Positions 7,682 through 16,654 of a DNA stretch of 64,000 nt are shown here, in pieces. The notes beneath the pieces are model-generated. The model was not told the origin of the DNA, made no database searches, and saw only the letters and a program-made list of their open reading frames with translations. The stretch comes from an uncultured Bacteroidia bacterium (GTDB lineage: Bacteria > Bacteroidota > Bacteroidia > NS11-12g > UBA9320), in the NCBI GenBank assembly GCA_943787465.1, contig CALSMN010000009.1, positions 1 through 64,000 of the forward strand, given 5' to 3'. Every line of letters begins with the position of its first letter. Within the stretch, counting starts at the first letter, position 1. Position numbers and translations under genes: made by a program.

Positions 7682-9454
7682 CTAATGAAAAAAACGTTCC
7701 AAACTCTGTTTTGTTAGTTTAATTACGATTGGTTTGCCCGAAAAATCAGTTGAGGATTGTTTGATATTGCCCAATTCATGGATGAGCAACTGCATTTCAG
7801 TGAGGGTCAATACTTTTCCTGTCTTAATGGCAGCATTCTTTGCAGCTGCTTGTCGAAGTGCATCTTTCTTTGATATTTTTAACGATTGATAGTTGGTTGT
7901 AAAGTCATCTAAAATCTGAATAATGACCGATGAACCATCCTCTTTGCTCAATTCGGATGGTAATCCGTTGACAATGATTGTCTCTTGTCCAAATTCACTG
8001 ATATCAAAACCCAAAGCATTGACTTCTTGTTGCATTTCAATATAGAGTGCAAAGTCAGCCTTACTCAGTGCTATGGTTCTGGGAAATAAGAGTTGTTGTG
8101 AGGACACGGTTTGTTGAGAATTATATCTCTCATACAAAACTTGGCGATGGGCTCTATGCTGATGGATTAAGCAAAGTTCGCCCTCTATTTTGGTGACTAA
8201 AAAAGCACTATCGATTTGAAACACGTCATATGATAACGGTAGAGTTTCTGGTATTTTTGTGGGCGGGTTAAAAATGGTAGCTTGCTTGACAGATGGAAGG
8301 GATGTATTCAGGATTTCGTCCAATTTTTCCCAATGGGTGGGTGTTTTAGCTTTCTTCTTACCAAACGGATTGAAGTGTGAATTTCCCAGAGTGGTTTGTA
8401 GGGGATTGTAATGCTGGTTACCCGATTTTTGGATAGCATTTTGCAATTGCTCATTACTGGGCAATACAAAATGAGCCCCCAATGTTTTTTTAATTACCGA
8501 TTGGAGTAGGGTGTATACATGTCTCCCATCCTCAAACTTTACTTCATGTTTAGTAGGATGGATATTAACGTCAATTTTTTGCGGATCTACCGTTAAAAAC
8601 AAGATGTAGAACGGATATTTTTTTTCTTCCAACAAATTTCCAAAACCAGTTGAAATGGCATGATTAAGGTAGGGATCTTTAATAAATCTTCCGTTAGCAA
8701 ATAAATACTGATTTCCACGGGTTCTTTTGGCTAATTTGGGGCCACCAATAAATCCGGTAATGGTCACAATATCTGTGTCTTCATGGGTCGTAATGAGTTC
8801 TTCTTCGGTGACATTGAATAGGGCCGTAATGCGTTGCTTTAGATTGGCACCAGATAGGGTTAGTATTTTTTTCCCTTGATTATAATAATCAAAGGCAATG
8901 TTTGGATAGGCCAAAGCCATCCGTTGAAATTCTTCAAAGGTATGCTTGGTTTCTACAGCGATACTTTTTAAGAAATTTTTACGAGCAGGAATATTGTAAA
9001 ATAAATTTTTAACAGCGATGGAAGTACCAAGAGTAGTAGCCGTATTTTCTTGTGTAATGAAGTTACCAGCTTGAATAATAATCCGTGTTCCGTGGGTTTC
9101 TTCATCACATTTGGTCTTCATTTCTACGTCACTTACGGAGGCAATACTGGCAAGTGCTTCACCACGAAATCCTAGGGTATGTAAATGATACAAGTCCTCG
9201 GCTTTTGTGATTTTTGATGTGGCATGTCTTTCCCAACACATGCGTGCATCAAAGGCATTCATACCCATACCATTATCATCAACTTGAATTAAGGTACAGC
9301 CCCCATTATTGATATATAGTTTGATGTGAGAAGCTCCTGCATCAACGGCATTTTCGAGCAGTTCTTTAACTACCGATGCTGGTCGTTGAACAACTTCTCC
9401 AGCGGCAATTTGATTCGCCGTTTTATCAGGTAAAAGTTGTATAATGCCTGTCAT
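7682..9454 (-). CDS. mutL: DNA mismatch repair protein MutL
   Basis: A 590-residue MutL. The N-terminal GHKL ATPase is complete: NQIAAGEVVQRPASVVKEL (motif I), QVDDNGMGM (motif II) and LGFRGEALASIASV (motif III), followed by the transducer domain with NVHPTKHE-like NIHPTKHEVKF. The C-terminal dimerisation domain does not carry the usual endonuclease metal site: the DQHA-x2-E-x4-E motif reads HQHRAHRQVLYE (about residues 428-439), and the CPHGRP region reads DFSGKPIVIKL. MutL couples MutS mismatch recognition to downstream repair. It is preceded by a small conserved membrane protein gene and followed by the rhomboid pair. Confidence 0.96.
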   Translation of the reverse strand: MTGIIQLLPDKTANQIAAGEVVQRPASVVKELLENAVDAGASHIKLYINNGGCTLIQVDDNGMGMNAFDARMCWERHATSKITKAEDLYHLHTLGFRGEALASIASVSDVEMKTKCDEETHGTRIIIQAGNFITQENTATTLGTSIAVKNLFYNIPARKNFLKSIAVETKHTFEEFQRMALAYPNIAFDYYNQGKKILTLSGANLKQRITALFNVTEEELITTHEDTDIVTITGFIGGPKLAKRTRGNQYLFANGRFIKDPYLNHAISTGFGNLLEEKKYPFYILFLTVDPQKIDVNIHPTKHEVKFEDGRHVYTLLQSVIKKTLGAHFVLPSNEQLQNAIQKSGNQHYNPLQTTLGNSHFNPFGKKKAKTPTHWEKLDEILNTSLPSVKQATIFNPPTKIPETLPLSYDVFQIDSAFLVTKIEGELCLIHQHRAHRQVLYERYNSQQTVSSQQLLFPRTIALSKADFALYIEMQQEVNALGFDISEFGQETIIVNGLPSELSKEDGSSVIIQILDDFTTNYQSLKISKKDALRQAAAKNAAIKTGKVLTLTEMQLLIHELGNIKQSSTDFSGKPIVIKLTKQSLERFFH

Positions 9455-9463
9455 TATATCAGA

Positions 9464-9790
9464 TTAACGGGTAAATGCTTGAAGGATAAATTCTAGCGCA
9501 TTGGAATAAATTAGTTTGTAAGCAATCGTCGAGAGTATAATCAATATGATGCCTAGGCGTATTCTATAGTTTCTTTGTGATGGACTTCCGTATCGTTGAA
9601 TGTGTTGTTTAGATTGATATAATTTTCGGATGTTTTGTTTGGTTATATTATCAGAATTCATGGATTCTCCCATCGATCGTTTAGCATCTTGCACACGGGC
9701 ATGCAGATCTTCCTTTTGTTCATCATAATACATGGGGATGTATTTAAATTTACGATGCTTTGGAAGTCTTGAAAATCGCAGATTAATCAT
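9464..9790 (-). CDS. Small single-pass membrane protein conserved upstream of mutL
   Basis: About 108 residues, not recognised beyond being a conserved Bacteroidota hypothetical type. The N-terminus is basic and aromatic (MINLRFSRLPKHRKFKYIPMYYDEQKE), the middle is charged and probably helical, and one membrane segment lies near the C-terminus (IRLGIILIILSTIAYKLI, about residues 80-97). The start is placed at 9790 on the conserved MINLRF; an ATG three codons earlier (9799) is also possible. It ends 9 bases before mutL and is probably co-transcribed, but nothing in the sequence ties it to mismatch repair. Confidence 0.7.
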   Translation of the reverse strand: MINLRFSRLPKHRKFKYIPMYYDEQKEDLHARVQDAKRSMGESMNSDNITKQNIRKLYQSKQHIQRYGSPSQRNYRIRLGIILIILSTIAYKLIYSNALEFILQAFTR

Positions 9791-9827
9791 ACTTTTCAAA
9801 GGTAAGGGATTAGCCTAAAATTAGCAA

Positions 9828-10550
9828 TTATGGTTGGGTACAATATTTCGCATATAGTTGATCAGCAACAACAATATTGTGTTTGAGTGCCTCTTCAAAC
9901 GAATCGCATGCAAATGCAATTTCGTTGAGTTCCAGGTATAATTTTCCTTTGATAAAGTGAACCATTTTATAGGTAGGAATGAGCTTTTCAACGGCACTGT
10001 AGTCTTTGATTCCACCATCTATATCATTGAGCTTCACTTTGAGTTCTGCTCTGCGTTTATACAAATCTCCCGATAGTTTTTCATAGTGAATGGCTGTATT
10101 GAGATCGGTTAGAGCGGCATCATTTTTGTCTTTAGCGGCATAGGATTCTGCCCTCAATTTGAGAAAGGCCGGATTGTTGGGTTTTTTTTCCAATCCTTGG
10201 GTGAAGTCAGCGATAGCTTTGTCATAGTTTTTGGTGTGGAAAAATGCTTGTCCTCTAAAATAATAGGCCTCCATGAAAATTGGATTCAGATCTATTGTTT
10301 TTGTAAAGTCAGCAATAGCCAATGGGTATTTAATAGCGTTGAAGGCGGTGGTACCTCGATTAAAATATCCTCTAAAATCATTGGGATTGAGGGCAATGTA
10401 TTGTCCGTAGAGATCGATGGCTTTATCAAATTTTCGTTCTAAGGTTGCGGTATTGGCCTGGATGAGGAGTTCAGTTCTTTTTTGAGCATAACTGTTGAAG
10501 GTCGTGGAGGACAAAAGAATCCAAAGGAAGATAGCTGCAATTTTTTTCAT
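9828..10550 (-). CDS. Secreted tetratricopeptide repeat protein
   Basis: About 240 residues: a signal peptide (MKKIAAIFLWILLSSTTFNSYAQ) then tandem TPR units spanning most of the chain. Typical repeat seams are KAIDLYGQYIALNPNDFRGYF, LAIADFTKTIDLNPIFMEAYY and KAIADFTQGLEKKPNNPAFLK. The start at 10550 (MKKI) is preferred over the ATG four codons upstream because it gives a normal signal peptide. A TTGATTTG box lies 9 bases before it. TPR arrays are protein-binding scaffolds; the protein is likely periplasmic. No partner is evident. Confidence 0.85.
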   Translation of the reverse strand: MKKIAAIFLWILLSSTTFNSYAQKRTELLIQANTATLERKFDKAIDLYGQYIALNPNDFRGYFNRGTTAFNAIKYPLAIADFTKTIDLNPIFMEAYYFRGQAFFHTKNYDKAIADFTQGLEKKPNNPAFLKLRAESYAAKDKNDAALTDLNTAIHYEKLSGDLYKRRAELKVKLNDIDGGIKDYSAVEKLIPTYKMVHFIKGKLYLELNEIAFACDSFEEALKHNIVVADQLYAKYCTQP

Positions 10551-10594
10551 GAATGGTAACAAATCAACGAAAGTATGGGCAGATAATGATATTT

Positions 10595-10626
10595 AATTAT
10601 CTACATGATGAATTATCTACACGATA
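10595..10626. repeat. 16-bp imperfect tandem duplication
   Basis: AATTATCTACATGATG at 10595-10610 is followed directly by AATTATCTACACGATA at 10611-10626, differing at two positions. It lies between the TPR gene and the decayed gene to the right. No function can be assigned. Confidence 0.6.
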
Positions 10627-10653
10627 TAGCGGTACTTCCTCGTTCGAATTCTG

Positions 10654-11862
10654 TTATCGTAACTTGTAACCCAAACCGAATGAAACGTTAGCTATGGATG
10701 AAAATTGCTCTTTGTAATCTATCGATGGTGGTGTAATATCTGTCGTATTATATACTTTATATGTACTTTCTGATTCATGCTGCGGTTATTCGACAAATTG
10801 AAAACACGTAAATCGATTTTCTCCGCAGGTATAGACGCATCCGGTGGTGGGGTCAACGGTGAATGTTGGGCGGTTTCTTCATTTTGCGATTGGAGGATGT
10901 ACATTCCAAAATCCAGCTCTTGGGTGTTGATGGTATTGGTGCCCGGATGAATGGCGAATGCACGTACAGGAGTGCCTCGCATGGTATAAATGACAAAATG
11001 AACTGGAGTGGAATGTTCGGATATAATGCGCAATCCCTCGGTAGGGGATACCCGATCGATGCTCATGGGCGGAAGGTACTCGCCTGCTATCTCAGGGATG
11101 GGTTGAATCTCGCCAGTTTCTGGTGCTAATGTAGGATCTTGGAAATAGCGATTGAAATTACGGTAGTGTTGGGTGCGAACTTTTTCAATGCAATTGGAGT
11201 CATACTCCACTATAGCTCGTTCGGTACTCATGAGCGGAAACCACTGTCCATAATCACCTGGGGTGTAGGTGTGGGCTTCGTATTTTACCGTTTTGCCTTC
11301 TTTGTAGATGACGTGTTCTTCGTACAAGGTCTCTAGGTTGTAGTAATGGGAACTGGTATCGTTGGCGATTTCCAGTTGGATATCATTTGGATACGGTATA
11401 TCCCTCTTCTTCCAGAGATTGCACCTCTTCTGAGCTAAGGGGCAGTTGAAAGGGGTTGGTCGTTTTATAATTGGATAGGTATTCCTCGGGAGGGATTATG
11501 GTATAATCGATGGTGGTTTCGGAAAGGACTTTTTGATTGAGTGAGTTAATGATGCTATTCGGGGTAACTCTAATGTGGTCGGGCCATTCTTGCCATACCT
11601 CATAAGTGCCGTGTGGGTAGGAAATGAAGATGTCTTTTTGGAAGTTTCCATCGGCATAATTGACTTCTTATATGGTCTGTTCTTCCAATTTACCCATGAG
11701 GGCAATTTCATCTCTTACCGTCATCGCTTCTTTGATTTCTTTCGGAACCCAATATTCGTGTTCTTCGGTGAGGTTGTAGGTCATGTGAAATACGGGCTCT
11801 TGTGCCGCTACGGTGATGGATAATAGTCCCATCCAATAAAAAAGGAGTTGGTGTTTTTTCAT
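10654..11862 (-). pseudogene. Decayed T9SS-secreted protein gene, ending in an outer-membrane-barrel-like remnant
   Basis: The coding trail starts at ATG 11862 with a signal peptide (MKKHQLLFYWMGLLSITVAAQ). An in-frame TAA at 11668-11670 interrupts it (EEQTI-stop-EVNYADGN), a frameshift follows near 11385-11400, and another near 10770. The reading after the second break includes a segment like a type A T9SS sorting domain (VHFVIYTMRGTPVRAFAI... GMYILQ, about 11040-10890). The last stretch, in yet another frame, reads YKEQFSSIANVSFGLGYKLR-stop at 10654, which looks like the final strand of an outer-membrane barrel. This may mean parts of two genes were fused by deletion. A paired palindrome unit lies upstream (11967-12004). 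The original function is unknown. Confidence 0.7.
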
Positions 11863-11920
11863 AGGAATTAAGTGAAAAGTATACGTGAAATGTGATAAAA
11901 ATAGATTGTTTTCATAATTC

Positions 11921-11951
11921 AAAAAACAAAACTAGGTGCCTAGTTTTATTT
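11921..11951 (-). terminator. Putative intrinsic terminator after the hydrolase gene
   Basis: Inverted repeat AAAACTAGG (11928-11936) and CCTAGTTTT (11939-11947), effectively an 8-bp stem with a GTGC loop, flanked by T-rich tracts on both strands. It could stop leftward transcription from the alpha/beta hydrolase, and would work in either direction. Confidence 0.55.
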
Positions 11952-11966
11952 TTAAAAACGATTAGA

Positions 11967-12004
11967 TATGATTTTTATCATATTTGGCTATGATTTTCAT
12001 CATA
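11967..12004 (-). promoter_or_regulatory. Paired 16-bp palindromes, 22 bp apart (copy B)
   Basis: TATGATTTTTATCATA (11967-11982), spacer TTTGGC, then TATGATTTTCATCATA (11989-12004); the first extends to a perfect 18-bp palindrome (11966-11983). Centres are 22 bp apart. Read toward the decayed gene (minus strand) the spacer is GCCAAA, matching copy A. It lies 104 bases from the start at 11862, with the hairpin at 11928-11947 in between. Confidence 0.75.
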
Positions 12005-12028
12005 AATGTGTGAAACACATCAATAAGG

Positions 12029-12811
12029 CTAGTGAAGGGTATGGGTAAAATCTAAAAATTGCTGGAGAACCGATAGATAGGCTTTTTCATTTTCGACCAT
12101 AGACAAATGACCTACATGGTCAATCATTTGTATTTGAGCAATATCACAACGGGAGGCTTGTTCAAAGATGTCATGCATATCATAATGGATATCGTATTCT
12201 CCCATTAAAAAAAGGATGGGAATGGATAGCGAAGCAAGGGTGTCTCGATGATCTTTCCGATGAAGCATGGCTTGTAGGCCTTGAATAATGCTTGTGGTCG
12301 GGGTATTTTGGATGGTATGGATAAGTGCAGGAGTGAGGCAATCCGAATGATGCTCTGCGACCAATGTTTTGATGAAAAGCTGAAAGAATTCAACAGTTCC
12401 ATGACGTTGGATAAAGTGTATTGTTTTTTTACGGTTTGCTTTTTTTTCTGCTGCATCTTCGGCAGCAGTAGAATGAATCAGTCCCAGACCAGATAAATAT
12501 TCAGGATAGTGAGCGGCATAGTCTACCGCTACATAGCCTCCCAGTGAATGACCCAAAAGTAGGTGCTCCCCTATCTTTTCGTGCAGGATAATTTCATGTA
12601 TTTGGCGAGAAATGTCTGTGATGGAGGTAAAAGATGCGGAGGTGCTTTTCCCAAATCCAGGGAGATCGATGGTTAAGCAAGTATAGGTCTTTTGAAGGTG
12701 TTGTAGGGATGATTTCCAGAGGGTAGAATCTTCACAAAACCCATGTAAAAAACAAAGGTGGGGACCTATCCCCACCTTGGTGTATGTTATATGCTGAAAA
12801 TCTCGTATCAA
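12029..12811 (-). CDS. Alpha/beta hydrolase
   Basis: A 260-residue single-domain alpha/beta hydrolase fold enzyme, cytoplasmic (no signal peptide). Visible: oxyanion region FLHGFCED, nucleophile elbow GHSLGGYVAVD with Ser at about residue 97, the Asp in LMGEYDIHYD and the catalytic His in HVGHLSMVE near the C-terminus. The family covers esterases, thioesterases and haloperoxidase-like enzymes; substrate unknown, although the layout resembles MenH/BioH-type small hydrolases. It begins 1 base after the stop of the PpiD-like gene, so the two are co-transcribed. Confidence 0.88.
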   Translation of the reverse strand: MIRDFQHITYTKVGIGPHLCFLHGFCEDSTLWKSSLQHLQKTYTCLTIDLPGFGKSTSASFTSITDISRQIHEIILHEKIGEHLLLGHSLGGYVAVDYAAHYPEYLSGLGLIHSTAAEDAAEKKANRKKTIHFIQRHGTVEFFQLFIKTLVAEHHSDCLTPALIHTIQNTPTTSIIQGLQAMLHRKDHRDTLASLSIPILFLMGEYDIHYDMHDIFEQASRCDIAQIQMIDHVGHLSMVENEKAYLSVLQQFLDFTHTLH

Positions 12812-12812
12812 T

Positions 12813-14951
12813 TTAGTTGTAGAAACGGTATCTCCAGTCAGATATTTCTGCTTTTTCTTCTAGCGAACGTCTGGTTTTTTGTTGGAAATTTTGTTTCAAT
12901 TGGTCCATCATTTGATTTTTTTGATCTAAGTTAGCTTGAGGTTTAAATTCGTTTTCATTATTTATATATACAACAGCAACAGCATTTTCACCTTTAATAA
13001 CTTTTGAAGTAGCACCTGTTTTTAATCCAAAAATAGTACCAACAATGATTTTATCTTCACCAATATTGGGGAGATTAGCATTATTGAAAGTGGCTGCTGG
13101 TACAACAATTGCTTCGGTCTTGAGAGCATTGGCTAAGGCGTCAGCATCTTTCGCTTTGCTTAAAGCTTTTTCCATTCTAGGAGCCAGAATATCGGCTTTT
13201 TTCATGTTAAGTAATATAGTCTCTACTTCAGGTCTTATGTCATCAACCTCTGCAAGTCCTTCCTGTCTTATTTTTGTGGCTTGAGCAATGTAATAACTGC
13301 CATCAATTTCAATGATTTCCGAAATATCATTTTCTTTAGTTTCGTTAGAGAATAGCCATTTAGCAATGGAATTGGGGTTTTCTACACCGGGAATATTTAA
13401 AAATTCTTCATTTACTTTATAGGCTACACGTTTAGTTAATCCCAATTCTTCAGCTACCTCTTCAAATGGTTGATTTGCGGTCACTTTAGCTATAAAATTA
13501 CCCGCAATACGATAGTACTCTCCATCTGTTTTGGTACTTGGAAATATGGTTTGATCGATTTGAGCAATTTGAACGGTTTTATTGTTCGGGACTTCGGTTG
13601 CTTTAGCAATGTACACCCCTTTATTTGTGCGAACGACATGGAGTGAATTTACACTGGCTGAAAACAAATGATCTACAAGAGATTTAGGATAGACCGTATT
13701 ATCTTTTCGTATCCAGCCCATGTCCCCTCCCTTACCACGTGTAGCATCGTAGTTTCTCTTATCCGCTTCTGCTTCAAAGGTAGTTTCACCATTATTTATC
13801 TGGGCAATTAGTTCTTGAGCATCTCGTTCTGCTTGTGCAGTATCTTCCCCAATCACATTGAATAAAATATGACTCCCTCTAACAGAATATAAACTATCAG
13901 TACCGATATCGGTTAATTTTAACACGCTATATGTTCCGTTGTTTTGGAATGGACCCAGAACATCGCCTACGCTGGCTGAGAAAATAGCATCCTCGATAGA
14001 CGGAGAAAATGAACCTCTTTGTTGATACACATCAGAGTATGGTATTTCACTATTCATGATACTTACAAATACGGAATCATCGGTAGATTCTTTGAACTTA
14101 CCCGCAATCTCGACCATTTGGAGCATCATATCTGAAGAATCTTCTTTTGAAGGAGTAACGTTTAATCGAATAAATTCGATGTCTCTACTCGCTTTTTCTT
14201 CATATTTTTTTGGTGATTTTTTGATGTAGGCCAATATTTCTTCGTCCGATACTTTTAGTGTAGAATCTTCGTATTCATTGAAAGGCAAACTAACTACCGT
14301 AATACTTCTTGATTTTTCATTTTCCTCATCATTATATTTAGATTCGAGGTTGGTAAAATACACAGAACTACCAATCATTTGATTATATTTCTGAGCAATT
14401 AGGCCACGGGTAAATTGGTCCTGAAATTCATTCCAACTTTTTAGTGCATCCGGATTGGTATTGATATCTTCTTTTAAGAAACGTGTCAGACGTTGTTTAT
14501 CAAATTGTTTGGTTTCGGGGTCCTGAAAAGATTGTTGTATTTGAGGATGAGTATTGTCTCCAATGGTGAGATCTTCAAGCTCAGCCGGGCTTACAGATAT
14601 TCCCAACTCTTCATACTGTGGTTCAATAACACGAGATTCAACAACCATGTTCCAAGCTTGATTTTGGTATTGTTTGGCTATATTCTCATCAATTACAATT
14701 CCGGGGTTATTCGCAATTAGTTGGTTTTTGAGATTTTCAAAGGTAGCATTGAACTCCTCATACGATACCTTTTCGTTGGCTATTTCTCCAACAGCATTTT
14801 CGTCCGATCCAAAAATGCTCGATCCAGAACTGATCAAATCAGTCAGAACAAATGCTAACATCGCTACACCGATTACTAAAAGCAAGCATCCGGTTTGGTT
14901 TTGTATTTTTTGTAAAACACTTTGTTCTTCTGGGTTGTATTTATCTGACAT
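12813..14951 (-). CDS. PpiD/SurA-like periplasmic peptidyl-prolyl isomerase and foldase
   Basis: A 712-residue protein with one N-terminal membrane anchor (TGCLLLVIGVAMLAFVLTDLIS, about residues 20-41), a SurA_N-type chaperone domain (VSYEEFNATFENLKNQLI; VIEPQYEELGISVS) and one clear parvulin domain (about residues 355-450: GSHILFNV... GGDMGWIRKDNTVYPKSLVDHLFSA), followed by a second parvulin-like half (about 510-600). It would help fold outer-membrane and secreted proteins in the periplasm. It leads the short operon with the alpha/beta hydrolase. The 183 bases upstream (14952-15134) hold no gene or clear structure. Confidence 0.9.
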   Translation of the reverse strand: MSDKYNPEEQSVLQKIQNQTGCLLLVIGVAMLAFVLTDLISSGSSIFGSDENAVGEIANEKVSYEEFNATFENLKNQLIANNPGIVIDENIAKQYQNQAWNMVVESRVIEPQYEELGISVSPAELEDLTIGDNTHPQIQQSFQDPETKQFDKQRLTRFLKEDINTNPDALKSWNEFQDQFTRGLIAQKYNQMIGSSVYFTNLESKYNDEENEKSRSITVVSLPFNEYEDSTLKVSDEEILAYIKKSPKKYEEKASRDIEFIRLNVTPSKEDSSDMMLQMVEIAGKFKESTDDSVFVSIMNSEIPYSDVYQQRGSFSPSIEDAIFSASVGDVLGPFQNNGTYSVLKLTDIGTDSLYSVRGSHILFNVIGEDTAQAERDAQELIAQINNGETTFEAEADKRNYDATRGKGGDMGWIRKDNTVYPKSLVDHLFSASVNSLHVVRTNKGVYIAKATEVPNNKTVQIAQIDQTIFPSTKTDGEYYRIAGNFIAKVTANQPFEEVAEELGLTKRVAYKVNEEFLNIPGVENPNSIAKWLFSNETKENDISEIIEIDGSYYIAQATKIRQEGLAEVDDIRPEVETILLNMKKADILAPRMEKALSKAKDADALANALKTEAIVVPAATFNNANLPNIGEDKIIVGTIFGLKTGATSKVIKGENAVAVVYINNENEFKPQANLDQKNQMMDQLKQNFQQKTRRSLEEKAEISDWRYRFYN

Positions 14952-15134
14952 AAATTGTGTAATTAAAAAAGGAATGCAAATTAAGTGGATTTGTGGGAAT
15001 TGTCAAAGAATTATAGTTGGGAAGTGATATCTTCACTTTCTGTATTCAGAAAACCTGCTTTAAAACCATAAGAATCTGTATATCAAAATATTGCGCACCA
15101 ATAAATGGATTAATATGAGCCGAATAGTGGTTCA

Positions 15135-16646
15135 CTAATTTACTTCTTGGAAGGTGTACTTCAGGTGTTTGTATGAACGGAATGGAATTTTATCAATGAT
15201 AAAATCTTGATTTACATCTTTTTCAGTAAAAATCCGTTGTCCTCTAAACTTTCTGTATAGTAGCCATTTTCTGTAGGTATATTCATAAGAAAGTGTACAT
15301 GATTTTTGAATATTAACCACCAGTAGTAGTGCTTTATTTATAGGAATTACAGCATAATTAAATGGAGTGTTTGACAAAGCTGTTTTTATTTGATTTAAGG
15401 AAGTGCTATATAATTTTACGGATGTTTGGTGGAGATCATAACTGGTAAATACAATCGCGATAGAATCTGGGGTTACGTCTAGGTCAAGATAGTCACCGTA
15501 GAAGATTTGATGACCAGCCAGAGGGATAGATTGTGGAGTTATACGATGATAGAAATTTCGTTTGGGGTTCTCAATATTGATTCGGTTTAGCCCTATATCA
15601 TAGAAGAAACTTTTGGAGGAAAACTGTTGATCGTAGTATGCAATATAGACATCGCCGTATTTTTGATCTATGGCAATATTCGGAAAATACTGATGCCCTG
15701 TTTCAGCACTCACTTTGATTTTAGAACTCCACGAATTGCCTCCATCTTTGGAATGCATTAACCATATATTGGCATTGTTATTTTCCTCATCTGCCCAGGT
15801 GATATACAGGGTGTTTCGAGCGGTATCACAAACCAAAAAGGGCATACCATTGGCACGCATGATGTTAGGCATTTCCATATCCCAACCCTCAGATTGACGA
15901 GCAATAGCTTGATCTTTACCCCATGTTTTACCACCATCCATACTCTTATCAAACCATATTTTTTCGTGCCCAGCCCAAGCGGCATAAATTTCGCCTTGAG
16001 GACCTACAGCCGTGGTTACTCCTTCGAGGGTATGGTCACCATCCAAGCAATCACCTACCGTATCCGAGATGGTGATTGCTTCAGAAAATGTGTCAGATTG
16101 AGGGGTTAATTTAGAAAATCGAATACGACTAAAATCATCTTTGTTACTACTCTCATAGTGGTCGAACTCGGTCCAAGTTACATAAAGATTGCCATGGAAG
16201 TTTTTGGAATGATTATCTGAACTCAGCCAAGGTTTGTCTTGCATCTTGGGGGGGTTATACCCTACTCCATAGGAGGTTTCTAGCCAAGGATTCAACGCAT
16301 GTATTTCTTGTATTACAATTCGATCAAACCAATCACCATACCCTTTTTTTGGGGTTTTAGAGAGATGAGCATAGTATAATTTATCGCCGGTATTATGCAA
16401 TACAGGATCACCATATACCCCATATTTAGATTGAGCTTGGATGCTTTGGTATTGCTGCGTAGCGGTATCCAAAAAATAGATGCTATTGATGTTGGATGCT
16501 GCTACAATTTGATGATTGTGAAGCGGAGAAAAAACAACGGATGGCTCGTTAGCCTGTACACTTAGTGTTACAATTTCCTGACTTTTTCCAATCAAAGGAA
16601 GGCAAAGAAGCCATCCTATCAGTTGTTGTTTATTTATACTTCGCAT
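15135..16646 (-). CDS. Secreted BNR/sialidase-like beta-propeller protein
   Basis: 503 residues with a signal peptide (LIGWLLCLPLIGKSQ) and several Asp-box (BNR) repeats: SMDGGKTWG, SKDGGNSWSS and similar turns, spaced as in six-bladed propellers. Glycosidase-specific active-site residues were not identified, so sialidase activity is not claimed. The chain ends in a basic region without a recognisable T9SS sorting domain. It starts 8 bases after the stop of the large PKD/type B sorting-domain gene, so the two are probably expressed together and may act on the same surface target. Confidence 0.75.
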   Translation of the reverse strand: MRSINKQQLIGWLLCLPLIGKSQEIVTLSVQANEPSVVFSPLHNHQIVAASNINSIYFLDTATQQYQSIQAQSKYGVYGDPVLHNTGDKLYYAHLSKTPKKGYGDWFDRIVIQEIHALNPWLETSYGVGYNPPKMQDKPWLSSDNHSKNFHGNLYVTWTEFDHYESSNKDDFSRIRFSKLTPQSDTFSEAITISDTVGDCLDGDHTLEGVTTAVGPQGEIYAAWAGHEKIWFDKSMDGGKTWGKDQAIARQSEGWDMEMPNIMRANGMPFLVCDTARNTLYITWADEENNNANIWLMHSKDGGNSWSSKIKVSAETGHQYFPNIAIDQKYGDVYIAYYDQQFSSKSFFYDIGLNRINIENPKRNFYHRITPQSIPLAGHQIFYGDYLDLDVTPDSIAIVFTSYDLHQTSVKLYSTSLNQIKTALSNTPFNYAVIPINKALLLVVNIQKSCTLSYEYTYRKWLLYRKFRGQRIFTEKDVNQDFIIDKIPFRSYKHLKYTFQEVN

Positions 16647-16654
16647 GGAGATAT

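Noticed and set aside
10719-11327. Intact 202-residue protein gene
   Set aside because: It lacks a start-proximal signal peptide and its frame continues upstream into the N-terminal half of the broken gene; treated as one pseudogene.
11496-11711. Independent 71-residue gene
   Set aside because: The alternative frame (VNYADGN...) matches the composition of the surrounding secreted-protein gene; this one is a shadow in the decayed region.
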